From assembly GCA_021205365.1 (NCBI GenBank), contig JAJPXP010000010.1, positions 140,711 through 204,710 of the forward strand: 64,000 nt of DNA, written 5' to 3'. This DNA comes from Clostridia bacterium (GTDB taxonomy: Bacteria; Bacillota; Clostridia; Oscillospirales; Butyricicoccaceae). The number at the start of each line of letters is the position of its first letter. Within the stretch, counting starts at the first letter, position 1. The position numbers and the translations under genes were made by a program. A model generated the notes under the pieces. That model saw only the letters and a program-made list of their open reading frames with translations. It searched no databases and had not been told where the DNA came from. Positions 21,843 through 34,934 of this stretch are shown one piece after another.

Positions 21843-24800
21843 ATGGCAAATGAAGCAACGATCAATGGCGTACATGTCCATGATGTGAAGTATGGACGTA
21901 CCACCAGAAAGAGCTTTGCCAGAATACCGGATGTTCTGGAAATGCCGAACCTCATCGAGGTGCAGAAAAAATCTTATCAGTGGTTCCTGACCGACGGCCT
22001 GCGCGAGGTCTTTGATGACGTCGCAAGCATCACCGACTATACCGGCAACCTAGAATTGTCCTTCATCGATTATAAGCTGGATGATGAGCCGAAGTACAGT
22101 GTTGAGGAGTGCAAGGCAAGAGATGCGACCTATGCATGCCCGCTGCGCGTCCGCATGCGTCTGCGCTATAAGGAAACCGGCGAAATCAAGGAACAGGAAC
22201 TGTTCATGGGTGATTTCCCGCGCATGACGGATTCCGGCACGTTTATCATCAACGGTGCAGAACGTGTTATCGTATCCCAGATCGTCCGTTCTCCGGGTGT
22301 CTACTATGGCATGACACTGGACAAGACCGACAAGCCGCTGCTGTCTGCTACCGTCATCCCGTACCGCGGCGCATGGCTGGAATATGAGACGGACAGCAAT
22401 GATGTCTTCTATGTCCGCATTGATAAAAATAGAAAGATTCCGATCACTTCCTTTATCCGCGCAATCGGTGTGGAAACCGATGCAGAGATCATCGAGATGT
22501 TCGGTGAGGATGAGCGCATTCTGGCAACCCTCGACAAGGACCCGTCCAAGACGGTTGAGGAAGCCCTCATTGAGATTTACAAGAAGCTCCGCCCGGGCGA
22601 ACCGCCTACGGTGGATTCCGCACGCAGCCTGCTGAACGCACTGTTCTTCGATACCCGTCGGTATGATATTTCCGCAGTGGGCCGCTATAAATACAATAAG
22701 AAACTGAATATTGCACGCCGTCTGGTTGGTCATAGGCTTTGCGAAACCATTACCGATCCGCTGACCGGTGAGGTGCTGGCAGAGGAAAGCGATGTCTGCA
22801 CCCGTGAGCAGGCAAACCTGATTGCACGCCGCGGCGTACATGGTACCATCATCGAAGCAAATGACGGCACCCGTGTAAAGGTATTCGGCAATGGCATGGT
22901 TGACATGAAGGATTTCGTTTCCTTTGACCCACAGGAAAAGTGCGGCATCAAGGAAAAGGTTCGTTTCGTTGTCCTGAAGGAGCTGCTGGAGACCGCAGAG
23001 GAAGAAGGCAAGACGGAGGACGAGCTGATCGACGATATCAAGGCTTCCAAGGATGACCTGGTTCCGAAGCACATCATTGTCGACGATATGCTGGCATCGA
23101 TTTGCTATTTGCTGGGTCTGGGCCATGATATTGGCACCACCGATGACATCGACCATCTGGGCAACCGCCGCCTGCGCTGCGTAGGCGAGCTGCTGCAGAA
23201 CCAGTTCCGCATTGGTTTCTCCCGTATGGAGCGCGTCATCCGTGAGCGTATGACCATTCAGGATCTGGATATCGTCACCCCGCAGTCCCTGATTAATATT
23301 CGTCCGGTAACTGCAGCGATTAAGGAATTCTTTGGTTCCTCTCCGCTGTCCCAGTTCATGGACCAGAATAATCCGCTGTCTGAGCTGACGCATAAGCGCC
23401 GTATGTCTGCGCTTGGCCCTGGAGGTCTGTCCCGTGACCGTGCATCCTTCGAAGTACGAGACGTACACTACAGCCATTATGGACGTATGTGCCCGATTGA
23501 GACGCCGGAAGGTCCGAACATCGGTCTGATTTCCTATCTTGCAACCTATGCACGCATCAATGACTTTGGCTTTGTAGAAGCGCCGTACCGTTTTATCGAC
23601 AAGAAGACCGGACGTGTACTGGATGAAGTGCATTATATGACCGCAGATGTCGAGGATGAATACACCATCTGCCAGGCGTATGAGCCGCTGGATGAGAATG
23701 GCTGTCTGGCAAATCATCGTATCACCTGCCGCTGCCGTGAAGAAATTGTCGAGGTTGACCGTCAGGACGTCGATCTAATGGACGTATCCCCGCGTATGAT
23801 GGTATCTGTTGCAACTGCGATGATCCCGTTCCTGGAGCACGATGACGCAAACCGTGCACTGATGGGCGCGAACATGCAGCGTCAGGCAGTACCGCTGCTG
23901 AAGACCGAGTCTCCGGCTGTCGGCACTGGCATGGAATACAAGGCATGCGTTGACTCCGGCATTGTTCCGCTGGCAGAGGGCGATGGCACAGTTACCCGCG
24001 TTACCGCGCGTGAAGTCGTTGTCAATTACGACACCATGGGCGAGAAGACCTATCATCTGACCAAGTTCCTGCGTTCCAACCAGTCCACCTGTATCAACCA
24101 GCGTCCGATTGTCAATCTGGGCGAGCGTGTCAAGAAGGGCGATGTGCTGGCTGACGGTCCGGCTACCTGCAATGGCGAGGTTGCGCTGGGCAAGAATGCG
24201 CTGATTGGCTTCATGACCTGGGAAGGCTACAACTACGAGGACGCTGTACTGCTGAACGAACGCCTGGTTCGTGACGATGTATACACCTCGATTCATATTG
24301 AAGAATACGAATCCGAATCCCGCGATACCAAGCTGGGACCGGAAGAGATTACCCGTGATATCCCGAATGTCGGCGAAGATGCACTGCGTGATCTGGATGA
24401 GCGCGGTATTATCCGCGTGGGCGCTGAAGTGCATTCCGGTGACATTCTGGTCGGCAAGGTTACACCGAAGGGCGAAACCGAGCTGACTGCCGAAGAGCGC
24501 CTGCTGCGCGCAATCTTTGGCGAAAAGGCGCGTGAGGTTCGTGATACCTCCCTGCGTGCACCGCATGGTGAAGCAGGTATTGTCGTAGACGTCAAGGTAT
24601 TTACCCGTGAGGCTGGCGATGACATGTCTCCAGGCGTAAACATGACGGTCCGCGTTTATATCGCACAGAAGAGAAAGATTTCCGTAGGCGACAAGATGGC
24701 AGGCCGCCACGGCAACAAGGGTGTCGTTTCCCGCATTCTGCCGCAGGAAGATATGCCGTTCCTCGAAGACGGCACACCGCTTGATATCGTTCTGAACCCG

Positions 24801-25598
24801 CTGGGTGTACCGTCCCGAATGAATATCGGACAGGTATTGGAAGTTCATCTGGGCTATGCTGCCATGAGCATGGGCTGGAAGATTGCAACGCCGGTATTCG
24901 ACGGTGCAGACGAACAGGATATCGCTGACGCGCTGACGGCTGCAGGCAAGAACCCGAACGGCAAGTCTGTTCTGTATGATGGACGTACCGGCGAAAAGTT
25001 CGACAATGAAGTAACCGTTGGTTATATGTACTACCTCAAGCTGCATCATCTGGTTGATGATAAGATCCATGCACGTTCCACTGGCCCGTATTCCCTGGTT
25101 ACCCAGCAGCCTCTGGGTGGTAAGGCACAGTTCGGCGGCCAGCGTTTCGGTGAAATGGAAGTTTGGGCGCTTGAGGCATATGGTGCAGCATATACGCTGC
25201 AGGAAATCCTGACAGTCAAGTCTGACGATATCGTAGGACGTGTCAAGACCTACGAGGCAATTGTCAAGGGCCACAACATCCCGGCAGCAGGCATTCCGGA
25301 ATCCTTCAAGGTTCTCATTAAGGAACTGCAGTCCCTGTGCCTGGATATCCGTGTGCTGGATGAAGAAGGTGAGGAAATCATTCTGGCTGATGACGATGAT
25401 GAAACCACAAACTTCAACCAGGTAGAGCGTGAGAACCGCTCCAATGCAACGGATGCTGAATTTGAAGCAGCAGGCTTTGGCGTTTCTGACGTAGAAGACG
25501 GCGACCATCCGCTGATGGAGGATGAATCCGTGGTAGCTGACGATCTGTTTGGCAGCGATGATGTCGATGATATCTATGACGGCGAGATGGAGGAGTAA
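21843..25598 (+). CDS. rpoB: DNA-directed RNA polymerase subunit beta
   Basis: Full-length Rpo[28 protein letters not shown]. Confidence 0.98.
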   Translation: MANEATINGVHVHDVKYGRTTRKSFARIPDVLEMPNLIEVQKKSYQWFLTDGLREVFDDVASITDYTGNLELSFIDYKLDDEPKYSVEECKARDATYACPLRVRMRLRYKETGEIKEQELFMGDFPRMTDSGTFIINGAERVIVSQIVRSPGVYYGMTLDKTDKPLLSATVIPYRGAWLEYETDSNDVFYVRIDKNRKIPITSFIRAIGVETDAEIIEMFGEDERILATLDKDPSKTVEEALIEIYKKLRPGEPPTVDSARSLLNALFFDTRRYDISAVGRYKYNKKLNIARRLVGHRLCETITDPLTGEVLAEESDVCTREQANLIARRGVHGTIIEANDGTRVKVFGNGMVDMKDFVSFDPQEKCGIKEKVRFVVLKELLETAEEEGKTEDELIDDIKASKDDLVPKHIIVDDMLASICYLLGLGHDIGTTDDIDHLGNRRLRCVGELLQNQFRIGFSRMERVIRERMTIQDLDIVTPQSLINIRPVTAAIKEFFGSSPLSQFMDQNNPLSELTHKRRMSALGPGGLSRDRASFEVRDVHYSHYGRMCPIETPEGPNIGLISYLATYARINDFGFVEAPYRFIDKKTGRVLDEVHYMTADVEDEYTICQAYEPLDENGCLANHRITCRCREEIVEVDRQDVDLMDVSPRMMVSVATAMIPFLEHDDANRALMGANMQRQAVPLLKTESPAVGTGMEYKACVDSGIVPLAEGDGTVTRVTAREVVVNYDTMGEKTYHLTKFLRSNQSTCINQRPIVNLGERVKKGDVLADGPATCNGEVALGKNALIGFMTWEGYNYEDAVLLNERLVRDDVYTSIHIEEYESESRDTKLGPEEITRDIPNVGEDALRDLDERGIIRVGAEVHSGDILVGKVTPKGETELTAEERLLRAIFGEKAREVRDTSLRAPHGEAGIVVDVKVFTREAGDDMSPGVNMTVRVYIAQKRKISVGDKMAGRHGNKGVVSRILPQEDMPFLEDGTPLDIVLNPLGVPSRMNIGQVLEVHLGYAAMSMGWKIATPVFDGADEQDIADALTAAGKNPNGKSVLYDGRTGEKFDNEVTVGYMYYLKLHHLVDDKIHARSTGPYSLVTQQPLGGKAQFGGQRFGEMEVWALEAYGAAYTLQEILTVKSDDIVGRVKTYEAIVKGHNIPAAGIPESFKVLIKELQSLCLDIRVLDEEGEEIILADDDDETTNFNQVERENRSNATDAEFEAAGFGVSDVEDGDHPLMEDESVVADDLFGSDDVDDIYDGEMEE

Positions 25599-25600
25599 GC

Positions 25601-28600
25601 ATGGGATACAATACGTTTAATGCAATTAAAATCGGACTTGCTTCGCCAGACCTCATCCGCGAATGGTCTTACGGTGAGGTCAAGAAGCCGGAAACCATTA
25701 ACTATAGAACACTGAAGCCGGAGCGTGACGGTCTGTTCTGTGAACGCATCTTTGGACCACAGAAGGACTGGGAGTGCCATTGCGGACGTTATAAGAAGGT
25801 TCGCTATAAGGGCAAGATCTGTGAACGCTGCGGTGTAGAAGTTACCAAGTCCAAGGTACGCCGTGAGCGTATGGGCCATATCGAACTGGCTGCGCCGGTT
25901 TCTCATATCTGGTATTTCAAGGGCATTCCGTCCCGTATGGGTCTGATTCTGGATATGTCTCCGCGTCTGCTGGAAAAGGTTCTGTACTTTGCAGCCTATA
26001 TCGTAACCGATCCGGGCGAAGGCACCGGCCTGATTAAGAAGCAGATTCTGACCGAACGCGAATACCGCGACATGCGTGAGAAGTTCGAGGATGACTTCGA
26101 GGCAATGATGGGTGCAGAAGCAATCCAGAAGCTGCTGAAGGAGCTGGATCTCGAGCAGCTGAGCGTTGAGCTGAAGGCTGAGCTGAAGAATGCTACCGGT
26201 CAGAAGCGCGTGCGCATTATCAAGCGCCTGGAAGTTGTAGAAGCATTCCGCCAGTCCGGCAATCGCCCGGAATGGATGATTATGGATGTTGTTCCGGTTA
26301 TTCCGCCGGAAATTCGTCCGATGGTACAGCTGGATGGCGGCAGATTTGCTACCTCTGACCTGAATGACCTGTACCGCCGTGTGATTAACAGAAACAACCG
26401 TCTGAAGCGCCTGCTGGAGCTGGGTGCACCGGATATCATTGTACGCAATGAAAAGCGTATGCTGCAGGAAGCTGTTGACGCGTTGATCGATAATGGCCGC
26501 CGCGGACGTCCGGTAACCGGTCCGAACAACCGCCCGCTCAAGTCCCTTTCTGATATGCTGAAGGGCAAGCAGGGACGTTTCCGTCAGAACCTGCTGGGTA
26601 AGCGCGTTGACTATTCCGGCCGTTCCGTAATCGTCGTAGGTCCGGATCTGAAGATTTATCAGTGCGGCCTGCCGAAGGAAATGGCAATCGAGCTGTTTAA
26701 GCCGTTTATTATGAAGCGCCTGGTTCAGACCGGTCAGGCTTCTAATATCAAGTCTGCAAAGAAGATGGTTGAGCGCGGCAAGCCGGAGGTTTGGGATGCG
26801 CTGGAAACTGTTATCAAGGGACATCCGGTTCTGCTGAACCGTGCGCCGACCCTGCACCGTCTGGGTATCGAAGCATTCGAACCGATTCTGGTTGAGGGCC
26901 GTGCAATCAAGCTGCATCCGCTGGTTTGTACCGCATTTAACGCCGACTTCGACGGCGACCAGATGGCTGTCCATCTGCCGCTGTCTGTCGAAGCACAGGC
27001 AGAAGCACGTCTGCTGATGCTGTCGGCAAACAACCTGCTGAAACCGCAGGATGGTAAGCCGGTAACAGTACCGTCTCAGGATATGGTACTTGGTTCCTAC
27101 TATCTCACCATTGACCGCGACACGGAACAGGGTGCAGGCAAGGTATTCCGCAATGAGGATGAAGCCCTCATGGCATATGATGAAGGCATTATCGGCATCC
27201 ATGCACCGATTAAGGTCCGCAGAACCATGGTGATTGACGGCGAGACGGTTACTGGTCTGGTCGATGCGACCGCAGGACGTCTGATCTTCAATCAGAAGAT
27301 TCCGCAGGATCTCGGCTTTGTAGAAAGAAATACCAAGCAGGATATGCTCAAGCTGGAAATCATGCAGACCTGTGGCAAGAAGCAGCTTGGCAAGATTATT
27401 GATAAGTGCATCAGCATCCATGGCTTTAACAAGACTGCGGAGGTTCTGGACTCCATTAAGGCTATGGGCTATAAATATTCCACCAAGGGCGCACTGACGG
27501 TATCCTTCTCTGATATCGCAGTGCCGGAGCAGAAGCAGGCTTTGATTTCTGCATCTGAGAAGAAGGTTGCTGCAATCGACCGCAAATATAAGCGCGGCTT
27601 TATCACCGATGCAGAACGTTACCGTCTGGTAGTACGCGAATGGGAAGACACCACGAAGGTTGTTACCAACGCACTGCAGGAGAAGATGGACAGCGACCGC
27701 TTTAACCCGATTCACATGATGGCACAGTCCGGTGCGCGAGGCTCCATCAACCAGATTCGTCAGCTGGCAGGTATGCGTGGTCTGATGGCAAACGCGGCTG
27801 GCCGAACCATCGAAATTCCGGTTAAGTCGAACTTCCGTGAGGGCCTGTCTGTATTGGAATACTTCATCTCCGCGCGAGGCGCTCGTAAGGGTCTGGCAGA
27901 TACGGCGCTGCGTACCGCTGACTCCGGTTACCTGACCCGTCGAATGGTTGATGTATCGCAGGATGTCATCATCCGTGAGGATGACTGCGGCGCTTCTACC
28001 GGTATCTGGGTAGAGGATATCATGGAAGGCAATTCCTGTATCGAACCGCTGGCAGAGCGTCTGGTTGGACGTTATCCGGTTGAGGATATTGTTGACCCAC
28101 AGACAGGCGAGATTCTGCAGCATAAGGAAGATATGATGAACGAAGCGGATGCAGCACGCATTGTCGGCGCAGGCATCACTAAGGTTCACATCCGTACCGT
28201 GCTGCAGTGCCGTGCACGCAAGGGCGTTTGTGCGCACTGCTATGGCTCCAACCTGGCATTCAATGCACCGTGTGCAATGGGTGAAGCAGTTGGTATCATC
28301 GCTGCACAGTCCATCGGTGAGCCGGGTACCCAGCTTACCATGCGTACCTTCCATTCCGGTGGTATTGCAGGTTCTGATATTACACAGGGTCTTCCGCGAG
28401 TGGAAGAACTGTTTGAAGCAAGAAAGCCGAAGAAGGTTGCTACTCTGGCAGAAATCGGCGGCGTAGTCAACATCGAAGAGAGCAAGCGTACGACGGTTAA
28501 GACGGTCAATGTTGTAAATGTACAGACTGGCGAAACCAAGAGCTATCAGCTGGCTTCTTCTTCCGGTATCCGTGTCAACAGCGGTGACGAGATTGAACAG

Positions 28601-29137
28601 GGCCACCAGCTGAATGAAGGCGCACTGAATCCGCATGATATCCTGCGTGTTCTGAATCCGCGTGCCGTACAGGACTATCTGATTAAGGAAGTCCAGAAGG
28701 TTTACCGTCAGCAGGGCGTAGATCTGAACGACAAGCATATTGAAGTTATTGTCCGCCAGATGATGCGCAAGGTTAAGGTTGAGGATGCAGGCGATACCGA
28801 TCTGCTGCCAGGCGCTATGCTCAGCATTCTCGAGCTTGAGGATGAGAATGAGAAGGTGCAGGCGCGTATCGACGCTGGTGAAACCGGACTGGAGATGGCA
28901 ACATGGTCTCCGGTACTGATGGGTATTACCAAGGCTGCACTGGCTACCGATTCCTTCCTGTCGGCAGCATCCTTCCAGGAGACCACCCGTGTCCTGACCG
29001 ACGCTGCAATCAAGGGTAAGATTGACCCGCTGACTGGTCTGAAGGAGAACGTATTGATCGGTAAGCTGATTCCGGCAGGTTCCGGCCTGAAGGAATACCG
29101 TGAAGGTCATTACGAGGAAATCCACGATCTGGACTAA
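25601..29137 (+). CDS. rpoC: DNA-directed RNA polymerase subunit beta'
   Basis: Full-length Rpo[13 protein letters not shown] catalytic motif. Confidence 0.98.
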   Translation: MGYNTFNAIKIGLASPDLIREWSYGEVKKPETINYRTLKPERDGLFCERIFGPQKDWECHCGRYKKVRYKGKICERCGVEVTKSKVRRERMGHIELAAPVSHIWYFKGIPSRMGLILDMSPRLLEKVLYFAAYIVTDPGEGTGLIKKQILTEREYRDMREKFEDDFEAMMGAEAIQKLLKELDLEQLSVELKAELKNATGQKRVRIIKRLEVVEAFRQSGNRPEWMIMDVVPVIPPEIRPMVQLDGGRFATSDLNDLYRRVINRNNRLKRLLELGAPDIIVRNEKRMLQEAVDALIDNGRRGRPVTGPNNRPLKSLSDMLKGKQGRFRQNLLGKRVDYSGRSVIVVGPDLKIYQCGLPKEMAIELFKPFIMKRLVQTGQASNIKSAKKMVERGKPEVWDALETVIKGHPVLLNRAPTLHRLGIEAFEPILVEGRAIKLHPLVCTAFNADFDGDQMAVHLPLSVEAQAEARLLMLSANNLLKPQDGKPVTVPSQDMVLGSYYLTIDRDTEQGAGKVFRNEDEALMAYDEGIIGIHAPIKVRRTMVIDGETVTGLVDATAGRLIFNQKIPQDLGFVERNTKQDMLKLEIMQTCGKKQLGKIIDKCISIHGFNKTAEVLDSIKAMGYKYSTKGALTVSFSDIAVPEQKQALISASEKKVAAIDRKYKRGFITDAERYRLVVREWEDTTKVVTNALQEKMDSDRFNPIHMMAQSGARGSINQIRQLAGMRGLMANAAGRTIEIPVKSNFREGLSVLEYFISARGARKGLADTALRTADSGYLTRRMVDVSQDVIIREDDCGASTGIWVEDIMEGNSCIEPLAERLVGRYPVEDIVDPQTGEILQHKEDMMNEADAARIVGAGITKVHIRTVLQCRARKGVCAHCYGSNLAFNAPCAMGEAVGIIAAQSIGEPGTQLTMRTFHSGGIAGSDITQGLPRVEELFEARKPKKVATLAEIGGVVNIEESKRTTVKTVNVVNVQTGETKSYQLASSSGIRVNSGDEIEQGHQLNEGALNPHDILRVLNPRAVQDYLIKEVQKVYRQQGVDLNDKHIEVIVRQMMRKVKVEDAGDTDLLPGAMLSILELEDENEKVQARIDAGETGLEMATWSPVLMGITKAALATDSFLSAASFQETTRVLTDAAIKGKIDPLTGLKENVLIGKLIPAGSGLKEYREGHYEEIHDLD

Positions 29138-29157
29138 GTCTATTATAAAGATATGAC

Positions 29158-29191
29158 AGAGAGATCATGCTCCGGCATGGTCTCTCTTTAT
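29158..29191 (+). terminator. Rho-independent terminator after rpoC
   Basis: agagagatcatgc-tccg-gcatggtctctct then tta. Confidence 0.8.
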
Positions 29192-29283
29192 ATAAATAAA
29201 GACGGATGCGTTTTTCATTTGAAAATCCGGGAAGAGTATGTTATACTTTCTCACGGAAAATCTGAATTCATGAGGAATAAAAT

Positions 29284-29683
29284 CATGCAAAGAGACAGAT
29301 ACTGGAAATATGGATGCTTCGGTATTGCGGTTTTGATGCTGATGTACAGTGTACATATTGCGCGGCTGGATGCCCTGCTGCGGAGATGCTGCAAGAATGT
29401 ACTATACCACTGTTTTTTCGGACAGTATGGCCTGTATCTGCTTTTTCTGCTCATGGCAGCCTTCCTGCTGTTTGCAATGTGGCAATGGATTACAGCAAGG
29501 ACGTCGAGAAAACGGATTGTGACCACCAGCCTCGCAGCCGTGTGCATTTATGCGGTTCTTGCCCATGGCTATTTGGGTTATCATTATGATGTGTATACCC
29601 ATTCCAGCCAGTCAGAGCAAAAGAAGTATAATAAATATTATGACAAGGGCCTGCTGTATGACTTGAAAGGCCTAATCAAATAA
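29284..29683 (+). CDS. Small membrane protein of unknown function
   Basis: ORF with about 3 hydrophobic segments between rpoC and the L7Ae-like gene; start uncertain. Confidence 0.55.
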
Positions 29684-29886
29684 CACTGGTGCAGGATTTT
29701 TGGACGTAGCCTGCAGATGGAATTTGGAGAAAAAACAGAAGAAATTTTCCTGTTTGTGCAAAATCATGCATAAAACCCGTAAAAATGGATATCCTGTATA
29801 ATGCTTTGTAGAAACGAAGAAAAAAAGATTGACAGGAGAAGGGTTATCATGTAAAATAAACGGGTATGCGATAAGGAGGTATTTCT

Positions 29887-30129
29887 ATGCTCTCAGAACT
29901 GTCTTCGGCGTTAAAAGTCGTCGGTGTAAAGCAGTCCAAAAAAGCCATCCGTGACGGCGGTGCAAAGTCAGTATTCATAGCCGCGGACGCAGAGCGTCGG
30001 ATTACCGGACCAATTTATGAACTGTGTGAACAGCATAATGTGGAAGTGACAGAGGTTCCTTCGATGAAGGAGCTGGGCGGTGCAGTCGGTATTGCAGTCG
30101 GCGCTGCTGTCGTCACCATTCTCGCTTGA
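29887..30129 (+). CDS. Ribosomal L7Ae-like K-turn binding protein (YbxF-like)
   Basis: L7Ae-fold sequence, 80 aa, located between rpoC and rpsL as in Firmicutes. Confidence 0.88.
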   Translation: MLSELSSALKVVGVKQSKKAIRDGGAKSVFIAADAERRITGPIYELCEQHNVEVTEVPSMKELGGAVGIAVGAAVVTILA

Positions 30130-30195
30130 TTTTAACGGGACAACCTTTCCCGCTGAAATAAATCTACTCAATCTTTTGAAGGAGGTGCAAGTTAA

Positions 30196-30615
30196 ATGCC
30201 AACCTTTAACCAGCTCGTACGCAAGGGCAGAAAGGAAACTGAATACAAGTCCACTGCTCCGGCACTGCAGGTAGGCCTGAACTCGCTGAAGAAGAAGGCA
30301 ACTAACCAGCCGGCCCCGCAGAAGAGAGGCGTCTGCACAACTGTCAAGACCATGACACCGAAGAAGCCGAACTCTGCACTGCGTAAGGTCGCTCGTGTAA
30401 AGCTGACCAATGGTATGGAAGTATCCGCTTATATCCCGGGCATCGGCCACAACCTGCAGGAACACTCTGTAGTAATGGTACGTGGCGGCCGTGTAAAGGA
30501 CCTTCCAGGTGTTCGTTACCACATCATCCGCGGTACTCTGGATACCCAGGGTGTTGCAAACCGTCATCAGGCTCGTTCCAAGTACGGCGCTAAGCGTCCG
30601 AAGCCGGGCAAGTAA
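30196..30615 (+). CDS. rpsL: 30S ribosomal protein S12
   Basis: [32 protein letters not shown]. Confidence 0.98.
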   Translation: MPTFNQLVRKGRKETEYKSTAPALQVGLNSLKKKATNQPAPQKRGVCTTVKTMTPKKPNSALRKVARVKLTNGMEVSAYIPGIGHNLQEHSVVMVRGGRVKDLPGVRYHIIRGTLDTQGVANRHQARSKYGAKRPKPGK

Positions 30616-30803
30616 GCCTGCATTTTTAAACCCACATCAACCCGTGCGTTTGACTTGAACACTGACTCAAGCAAAGCAGAATAGCTTTGTCCTGAGCGCG
30701 TTTGAATAGATTTATTTCAGACCCTCGGACAGGCGATGACAGAAGCCAGGGGTGGCTTTTGAAGTACCTATGAAATCATTTTTTTGTGAAGGAGGGAAGT
30801 ATC

Positions 30804-31274
30804 GTGCCAAGAAGAGGTTTTGTTCCCAAGAGAGAAGTTCTTGCGGATCCGCTTTACGGTTCTCAGCTCGTTACGAAGCTGATTAACTCGATCATGCTCG
30901 ATGGTAAGAAGGGCGTAGCTCAGAAAGTTGTTTACGGTGCTTTTGACATCGTGAAGGAGAAGACTGGCCGCGATCCGTTAGAAGTATTTACTGAGGCTAT
31001 GGATAATATCATGCCGTCTCTGGAAGTTAAGGCTCGCCGTGTAGGCGGCGCTACCTACCAGGTTCCGATGGAAGTTCGTCCGGAGAGACGTCAGACCCTG
31101 GGTCTGCGTTGGATTACCAAGTATTCCCGTGCCCGTTCTGAGAGAACGATGGCTGAGAGACTCGCTGGCGAAATTATGGACGCTGTGAACAATCTGGGCG
31201 GCGCTGTTAAGAAGCGTGAAGATACCCACAAGATGGCAGAGGCTAATAAGGCATTTGCTCATTACAGATACTAA
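30804..31274 (+). CDS. rpsG: 30S ribosomal protein S7
   Basis: [20 protein letters not shown]..., order rpsL-rpsG-fusA. Confidence 0.98.
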   Translation: MPRRGFVPKREVLADPLYGSQLVTKLINSIMLDGKKGVAQKVVYGAFDIVKEKTGRDPLEVFTEAMDNIMPSLEVKARRVGGATYQVPMEVRPERRQTLGLRWITKYSRARSERTMAERLAGEIMDAVNNLGGAVKKREDTHKMAEANKAFAHYRY

Positions 31275-31310
31275 TTTCTGTGCCGGGTAACTTTACGAAA
31301 GGAGATCAAC

Positions 31311-33395
31311 ATGCCAAGAGAGTTTACACTGGAAAAAACAAGAAATATTGGTATCATGGCGCACATCGACGCTGGTAAGACGACCACCACCGAGCGTATT
31401 CTGTATTACACCGGACGTACGCACAAGATTGGTGAGACGCATGAAGGCGCGTCCGTCATGGACTGGATGGCGCAGGAAAAGGAGCGCGGTATCACCATTA
31501 CTTCCGCTGCTACCACCTGTAAGTGGAAAGACCATCGTATCAATATCATTGACACCCCGGGCCACGTTGACTTTACTGTAGAAGTACAGCGTTCCCTGCG
31601 TGTCCTCGACGGCTCTGTTTGCGTATTCTGCGCAAAGGGCGGCGTTGAACCGCAGTCTGAAACCGTATGGCATCAGGCAGACGATTATAAGGTTCCGCGT
31701 ATGGCATTCGTCAACAAGATGGATATCATGGGCGCTGACTTCTATAACGTAATCCAGATGATGAAGGACCGCCTGAAGTGCGTTCCGGTTCCGGTACAGC
31801 TGCCGATCGGCGCTGAGAGCGAGTTCGTTGGTATCATTGACCTGATGACCATGCGCGCTGAGGTTTATTACGATGACCTGGGCAAGGACATCCGCGATGA
31901 GGATATTCCGGCTGACATGCTGGAAAAGGCACAGCAGTACCATGACGAAATGGTAGAGCTGATCTGCGATACCGATGAAGAACTGATGATGATGTACCTG
32001 GAGGGCGAAGAAATCCCGATGGAGGATCTGAAGAAGGCTCTCCGCCAGGCTACCATCGACAACAAGCTGGTTCCGGTACTGTGTGGTACCGCTTACCGCA
32101 ATAAGGGCGTTCAGATGCTGCTGGATGCTATTATTGATTACATGCCGGCTCCGATTGATATCCCGCCGATCAAGGGCATCAATCCGGACACCGAAGAAGA
32201 GGATGAGCGCCCGTCTGATGACAGCGCACCGTTCTCCGCACTGGCATTTAAGATTGCCACCGACCCGTTCGTTGGACGTCTGTCCTTCTTCCGCGTATAT
32301 TCCGGTACACTGGATGCAGGTACTTCCATACTCAATGCAACCAAGGACAAGCGCGAGAGAATGGGCCGTATCCTGCTGATGCACGCAAACCATCGTGAGG
32401 ATATCACCAAGGTATATGCCGGCGATATCGCTGCAGCTGTAGGCTTCAAGAACACCACCACCGGTGATACACTGTGTGATGAAAAGTACCCGATCATCCT
32501 GGAATCCATGAACTTCCCGGATCCGGTTATCCGTGTTGCGATCGAGCCGAAGACCAAGGCTGGTCAGGAGAAGATGGGCATCGCGCTGGCTAAGCTGGCA
32601 GAAGAAGATCCGACCTTCAAGACCTGGACCGATGAGGAAACCGGCCAGACCATTATCGCTGGTATGGGTGAGCTGCATCTGGAAATCATCGTTGACCGTC
32701 TGCTGCGTGAATTCAAGGTAGAGGCTAACGTAGGTAAGCCGCAGGTAGCTTATAAGGAAACCATTCGCCGTAAGGCTGATGTCGAGACCAAATATGCTCG
32801 TCAGTCTGGTGGTAAGGGCCAGTATGGTCATGTTAAAATCATCCTGGAGCCGAACGAGCCGGGCAAGGGCTACGAGTTTATCAACTCTGTTGTCGGCGGC
32901 GCGATTCCGAAGGAATACATCGAGCCGGTTAACCAGGGTATTCAGGGCGCAATGCAGAACGGTGTTCTGGCTGGCTACCCGGTAGTTGACTGCAAGGTTA
33001 CGCTGTATGATGGATCTTATCATGAAGTCGACTCTTCTGAAATGGCATTTAAGATTGCCGGCTCTATGGCATTCAAGGAAGCTATGAAGAAGGCAGATCC
33101 GGTTCTGACTGAGCCGATCATGCAGGTTGATGTTATGGTTCCGGAGGATTACATGGGCGACGTTATCGGCGACCTGAACTCCCGCCGTGGCCAGATTCAG
33201 GGTATGGAGCCGCGTGGTGCTGTACAGGCTATCTCTGCTGCTGTTCCGCTGTCTGAGATGTTCGGTTACGCTACCGACCTGCGTTCCCGTTCCCAGGGCC
33301 GTGGCCAGTACGTCATGCAGCCGAGCCATTACGCTGAAATCCCGAAGAGCATCTCTGACAAGATCATCGCTACCCGCAATAAGGCTCAGGGCTGA
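31311..33395 (+). CDS. fusA: Elongation factor G
   Basis: [24 protein letters not shown]. Confidence 0.98.
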   Translation: MPREFTLEKTRNIGIMAHIDAGKTTTTERILYYTGRTHKIGETHEGASVMDWMAQEKERGITITSAATTCKWKDHRINIIDTPGHVDFTVEVQRSLRVLDGSVCVFCAKGGVEPQSETVWHQADDYKVPRMAFVNKMDIMGADFYNVIQMMKDRLKCVPVPVQLPIGAESEFVGIIDLMTMRAEVYYDDLGKDIRDEDIPADMLEKAQQYHDEMVELICDTDEELMMMYLEGEEIPMEDLKKALRQATIDNKLVPVLCGTAYRNKGVQMLLDAIIDYMPAPIDIPPIKGINPDTEEEDERPSDDSAPFSALAFKIATDPFVGRLSFFRVYSGTLDAGTSILNATKDKRERMGRILLMHANHREDITKVYAGDIAAAVGFKNTTTGDTLCDEKYPIILESMNFPDPVIRVAIEPKTKAGQEKMGIALAKLAEEDPTFKTWTDEETGQTIIAGMGELHLEIIVDRLLREFKVEANVGKPQVAYKETIRRKADVETKYARQSGGKGQYGHVKIILEPNEPGKGYEFINSVVGGAIPKEYIEPVNQGIQGAMQNGVLAGYPVVDCKVTLYDGSYHEVDSSEMAFKIAGSMAFKEAMKKADPVLTEPIMQVDVMVPEDYMGDVIGDLNSRRGQIQGMEPRGAVQAISAAVPLSEMFGYATDLRSRSQGRGQYVMQPSHYAEIPKSISDKIIATRNKAQG

Positions 33396-33428
33396 TTTGC
33401 TGAATCGCTCAATTCTATCAAATAAAAC

Positions 33429-33462
33429 AGGCTCCCTTTCGTCAGGGAGGGAGCCTTCCTTT
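33429..33462 (+). terminator. Rho-independent terminator between fusA and tuf
   Basis: aggctccct...agggagcct then tccttttaaaa. Confidence 0.75.
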
Positions 33463-33586
33463 TAAAATGCTTCCGCTGATTTTCTCAGGGGAATCTATCA
33501 GGTAATGCTTGCAATTTTGCATGCATTATTATAAAATATAGTCTGTAAATGACTACGTCGTTATTATATGAAGGAGGATACCAACA

Positions 33587-34789
33587 ATGGCAAAGGAAAA
33601 GTACGTAAGAGACCTGCCTCATGTTAACATTGGTACTATCGGCCACGTTGACCATGGCAAGACCACCCTTACTGCAGCAATCACCAAGGTACTGGCTATG
33701 CAGGGCCAGGCTGAGGTTCAGAAGTATGATGAAATCGACAAGGCTCCGGAAGAGAAGGAGCGCGGCATCACCATCAACACCGCACACGTAGAGTACAAGA
33801 CCAAGAACCGTCACTACGCACACGTAGACTGCCCGGGCCATGCTGACTATGTAAAGAACATGATCACTGGCGCTGCTCAGATGGACGGCGCAATCCTGGT
33901 AGTATCTTCTGCTGACGGCCCGATGCCGCAGACCCGTGAGCACATCCTGCTGGCTCGTCAGGTAGGCGTACCGTACATCGTTGTTTTCATGAACAAGGTT
34001 GACCAGGTAGACGACGAGGAGCTGCTGGATCTGGTAGAAATGGAAATCCGTGAGCTGCTGTCTGACTACGAGTTCCCGGGCGACGACATTCCGATCATCC
34101 GTGGTACCGCTCTGGGCGTTCTGGAGTGCGATTCCGAGGATCCGGAAGCACCGGAATACGCTTGCATCCGTGAGCTGATGGACGCTGTTGACGAATACAT
34201 CCCGACTCCGGAGCGTAAGGCTGACCAGCCGTTCCTGATGCCGGTCGAGGACGTATTCTCTATCACTGGTCGTGGTACCGTAGCTACTGGCCGTGTAGAG
34301 CGTGGCCAGGTTAAGATGGGCGAAGAAGTTGAAATCGTTGGTCTGATGGACGCTCCGCGCAAGACCGTTGTAACCGGTATCGAAATGTTCCGCAAGCTGC
34401 TGGACTACGCTGAAGCTGGCGACAACATCGGTACTCTGCTGCGTGGTATCCAGAAGAATGAGATTGAGCGTGGCCAGGTTATCGCTAAGCCGGGCTCCAT
34501 CCATCCGCATACCAAGTTCAAGGGCCAGGTATACGTTCTGAAGAAGGAAGAAGGCGGCCGTCATACTCCGTTCTTCAACAACTACCGTCCGCAGTTCTAC
34601 TTCCGTACCACTGACGTTACTGGCGTTATCTCCCTGCCGGAAGGCACCGAGATGTGCATGCCGGGCGACAACGTTGATATGGACGTAGCTCTGATTACCC
34701 CGATCGCTATCGAGAAGGGCCTGCGTTTCGCTATCCGTGAGGGTGGCCGTACCGTTGGTTCTGGCGTTGTTACCGAAATCTACGAATAA
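33587..34789 (+). CDS. tuf: Elongation factor Tu
   Basis: [21 protein letters not shown]. Confidence 0.98.
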   Translation: MAKEKYVRDLPHVNIGTIGHVDHGKTTLTAAITKVLAMQGQAEVQKYDEIDKAPEEKERGITINTAHVEYKTKNRHYAHVDCPGHADYVKNMITGAAQMDGAILVVSSADGPMPQTREHILLARQVGVPYIVVFMNKVDQVDDEELLDLVEMEIRELLSDYEFPGDDIPIIRGTALGVLECDSEDPEAPEYACIRELMDAVDEYIPTPERKADQPFLMPVEDVFSITGRGTVATGRVERGQVKMGEEVEIVGLMDAPRKTVVTGIEMFRKLLDYAEAGDNIGTLLRGIQKNEIERGQVIAKPGSIHPHTKFKGQVYVLKKEEGGRHTPFFNNYRPQFYFRTTDVTGVISLPEGTEMCMPGDNVDMDVALITPIAIEKGLRFAIREGGRTVGSGVVTEIYE

Positions 34790-34824
34790 TTTTGGTTTTC
34801 GCTCACACTGATATAGTGCATTTT

Positions 34825-34855
34825 GTCCCGTCCGGATTTCCGGACGGGACTTTTT
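34825..34855 (+). terminator. Rho-independent terminator after tuf
   Basis: gtcccgtccgg-attt-ccggacgggac then ttttt. Confidence 0.92.
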
Positions 34856-34934
34856 GCTTGCAGGAAACCTTTTTGCGTTCCTACTGCACATGTGCTATAA
34901 TGGAAAAGCAAAAAACTGCATGGAGGGACAGGAT

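Noticed and set aside
23290-23420. Pro in the rifampicin region of RpoB ([10 protein letters not shown])
   Set aside because: As I recall, this residue is normal in many Clostridia; classical resistance positions (D, H, S in DQNN, THKRR, SALG) are wild type.
22050-25508. 555-aa and 577-aa antisense ORFs within rpoB
   Set aside because: Codon-bias artefacts opposite rpoB.
25574-29125. 1183-aa ORF antisense to the whole of rpoC
   Set aside because: Highly biased codon usage of a strongly expressed gene suppresses antisense stops; the protein has no recognisable fold and rpoC is unquestionable.
30196-30615. Possible streptomycin-resistance allele in rpsL
   Set aside because: TPKKPNSA and GRVKDLPG motifs are wild type.
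31293-34891. 678-aa and 468-aa antisense ORFs across fusA and tuf
   Set aside because: Codon-bias artefacts opposite elongation factor genes.
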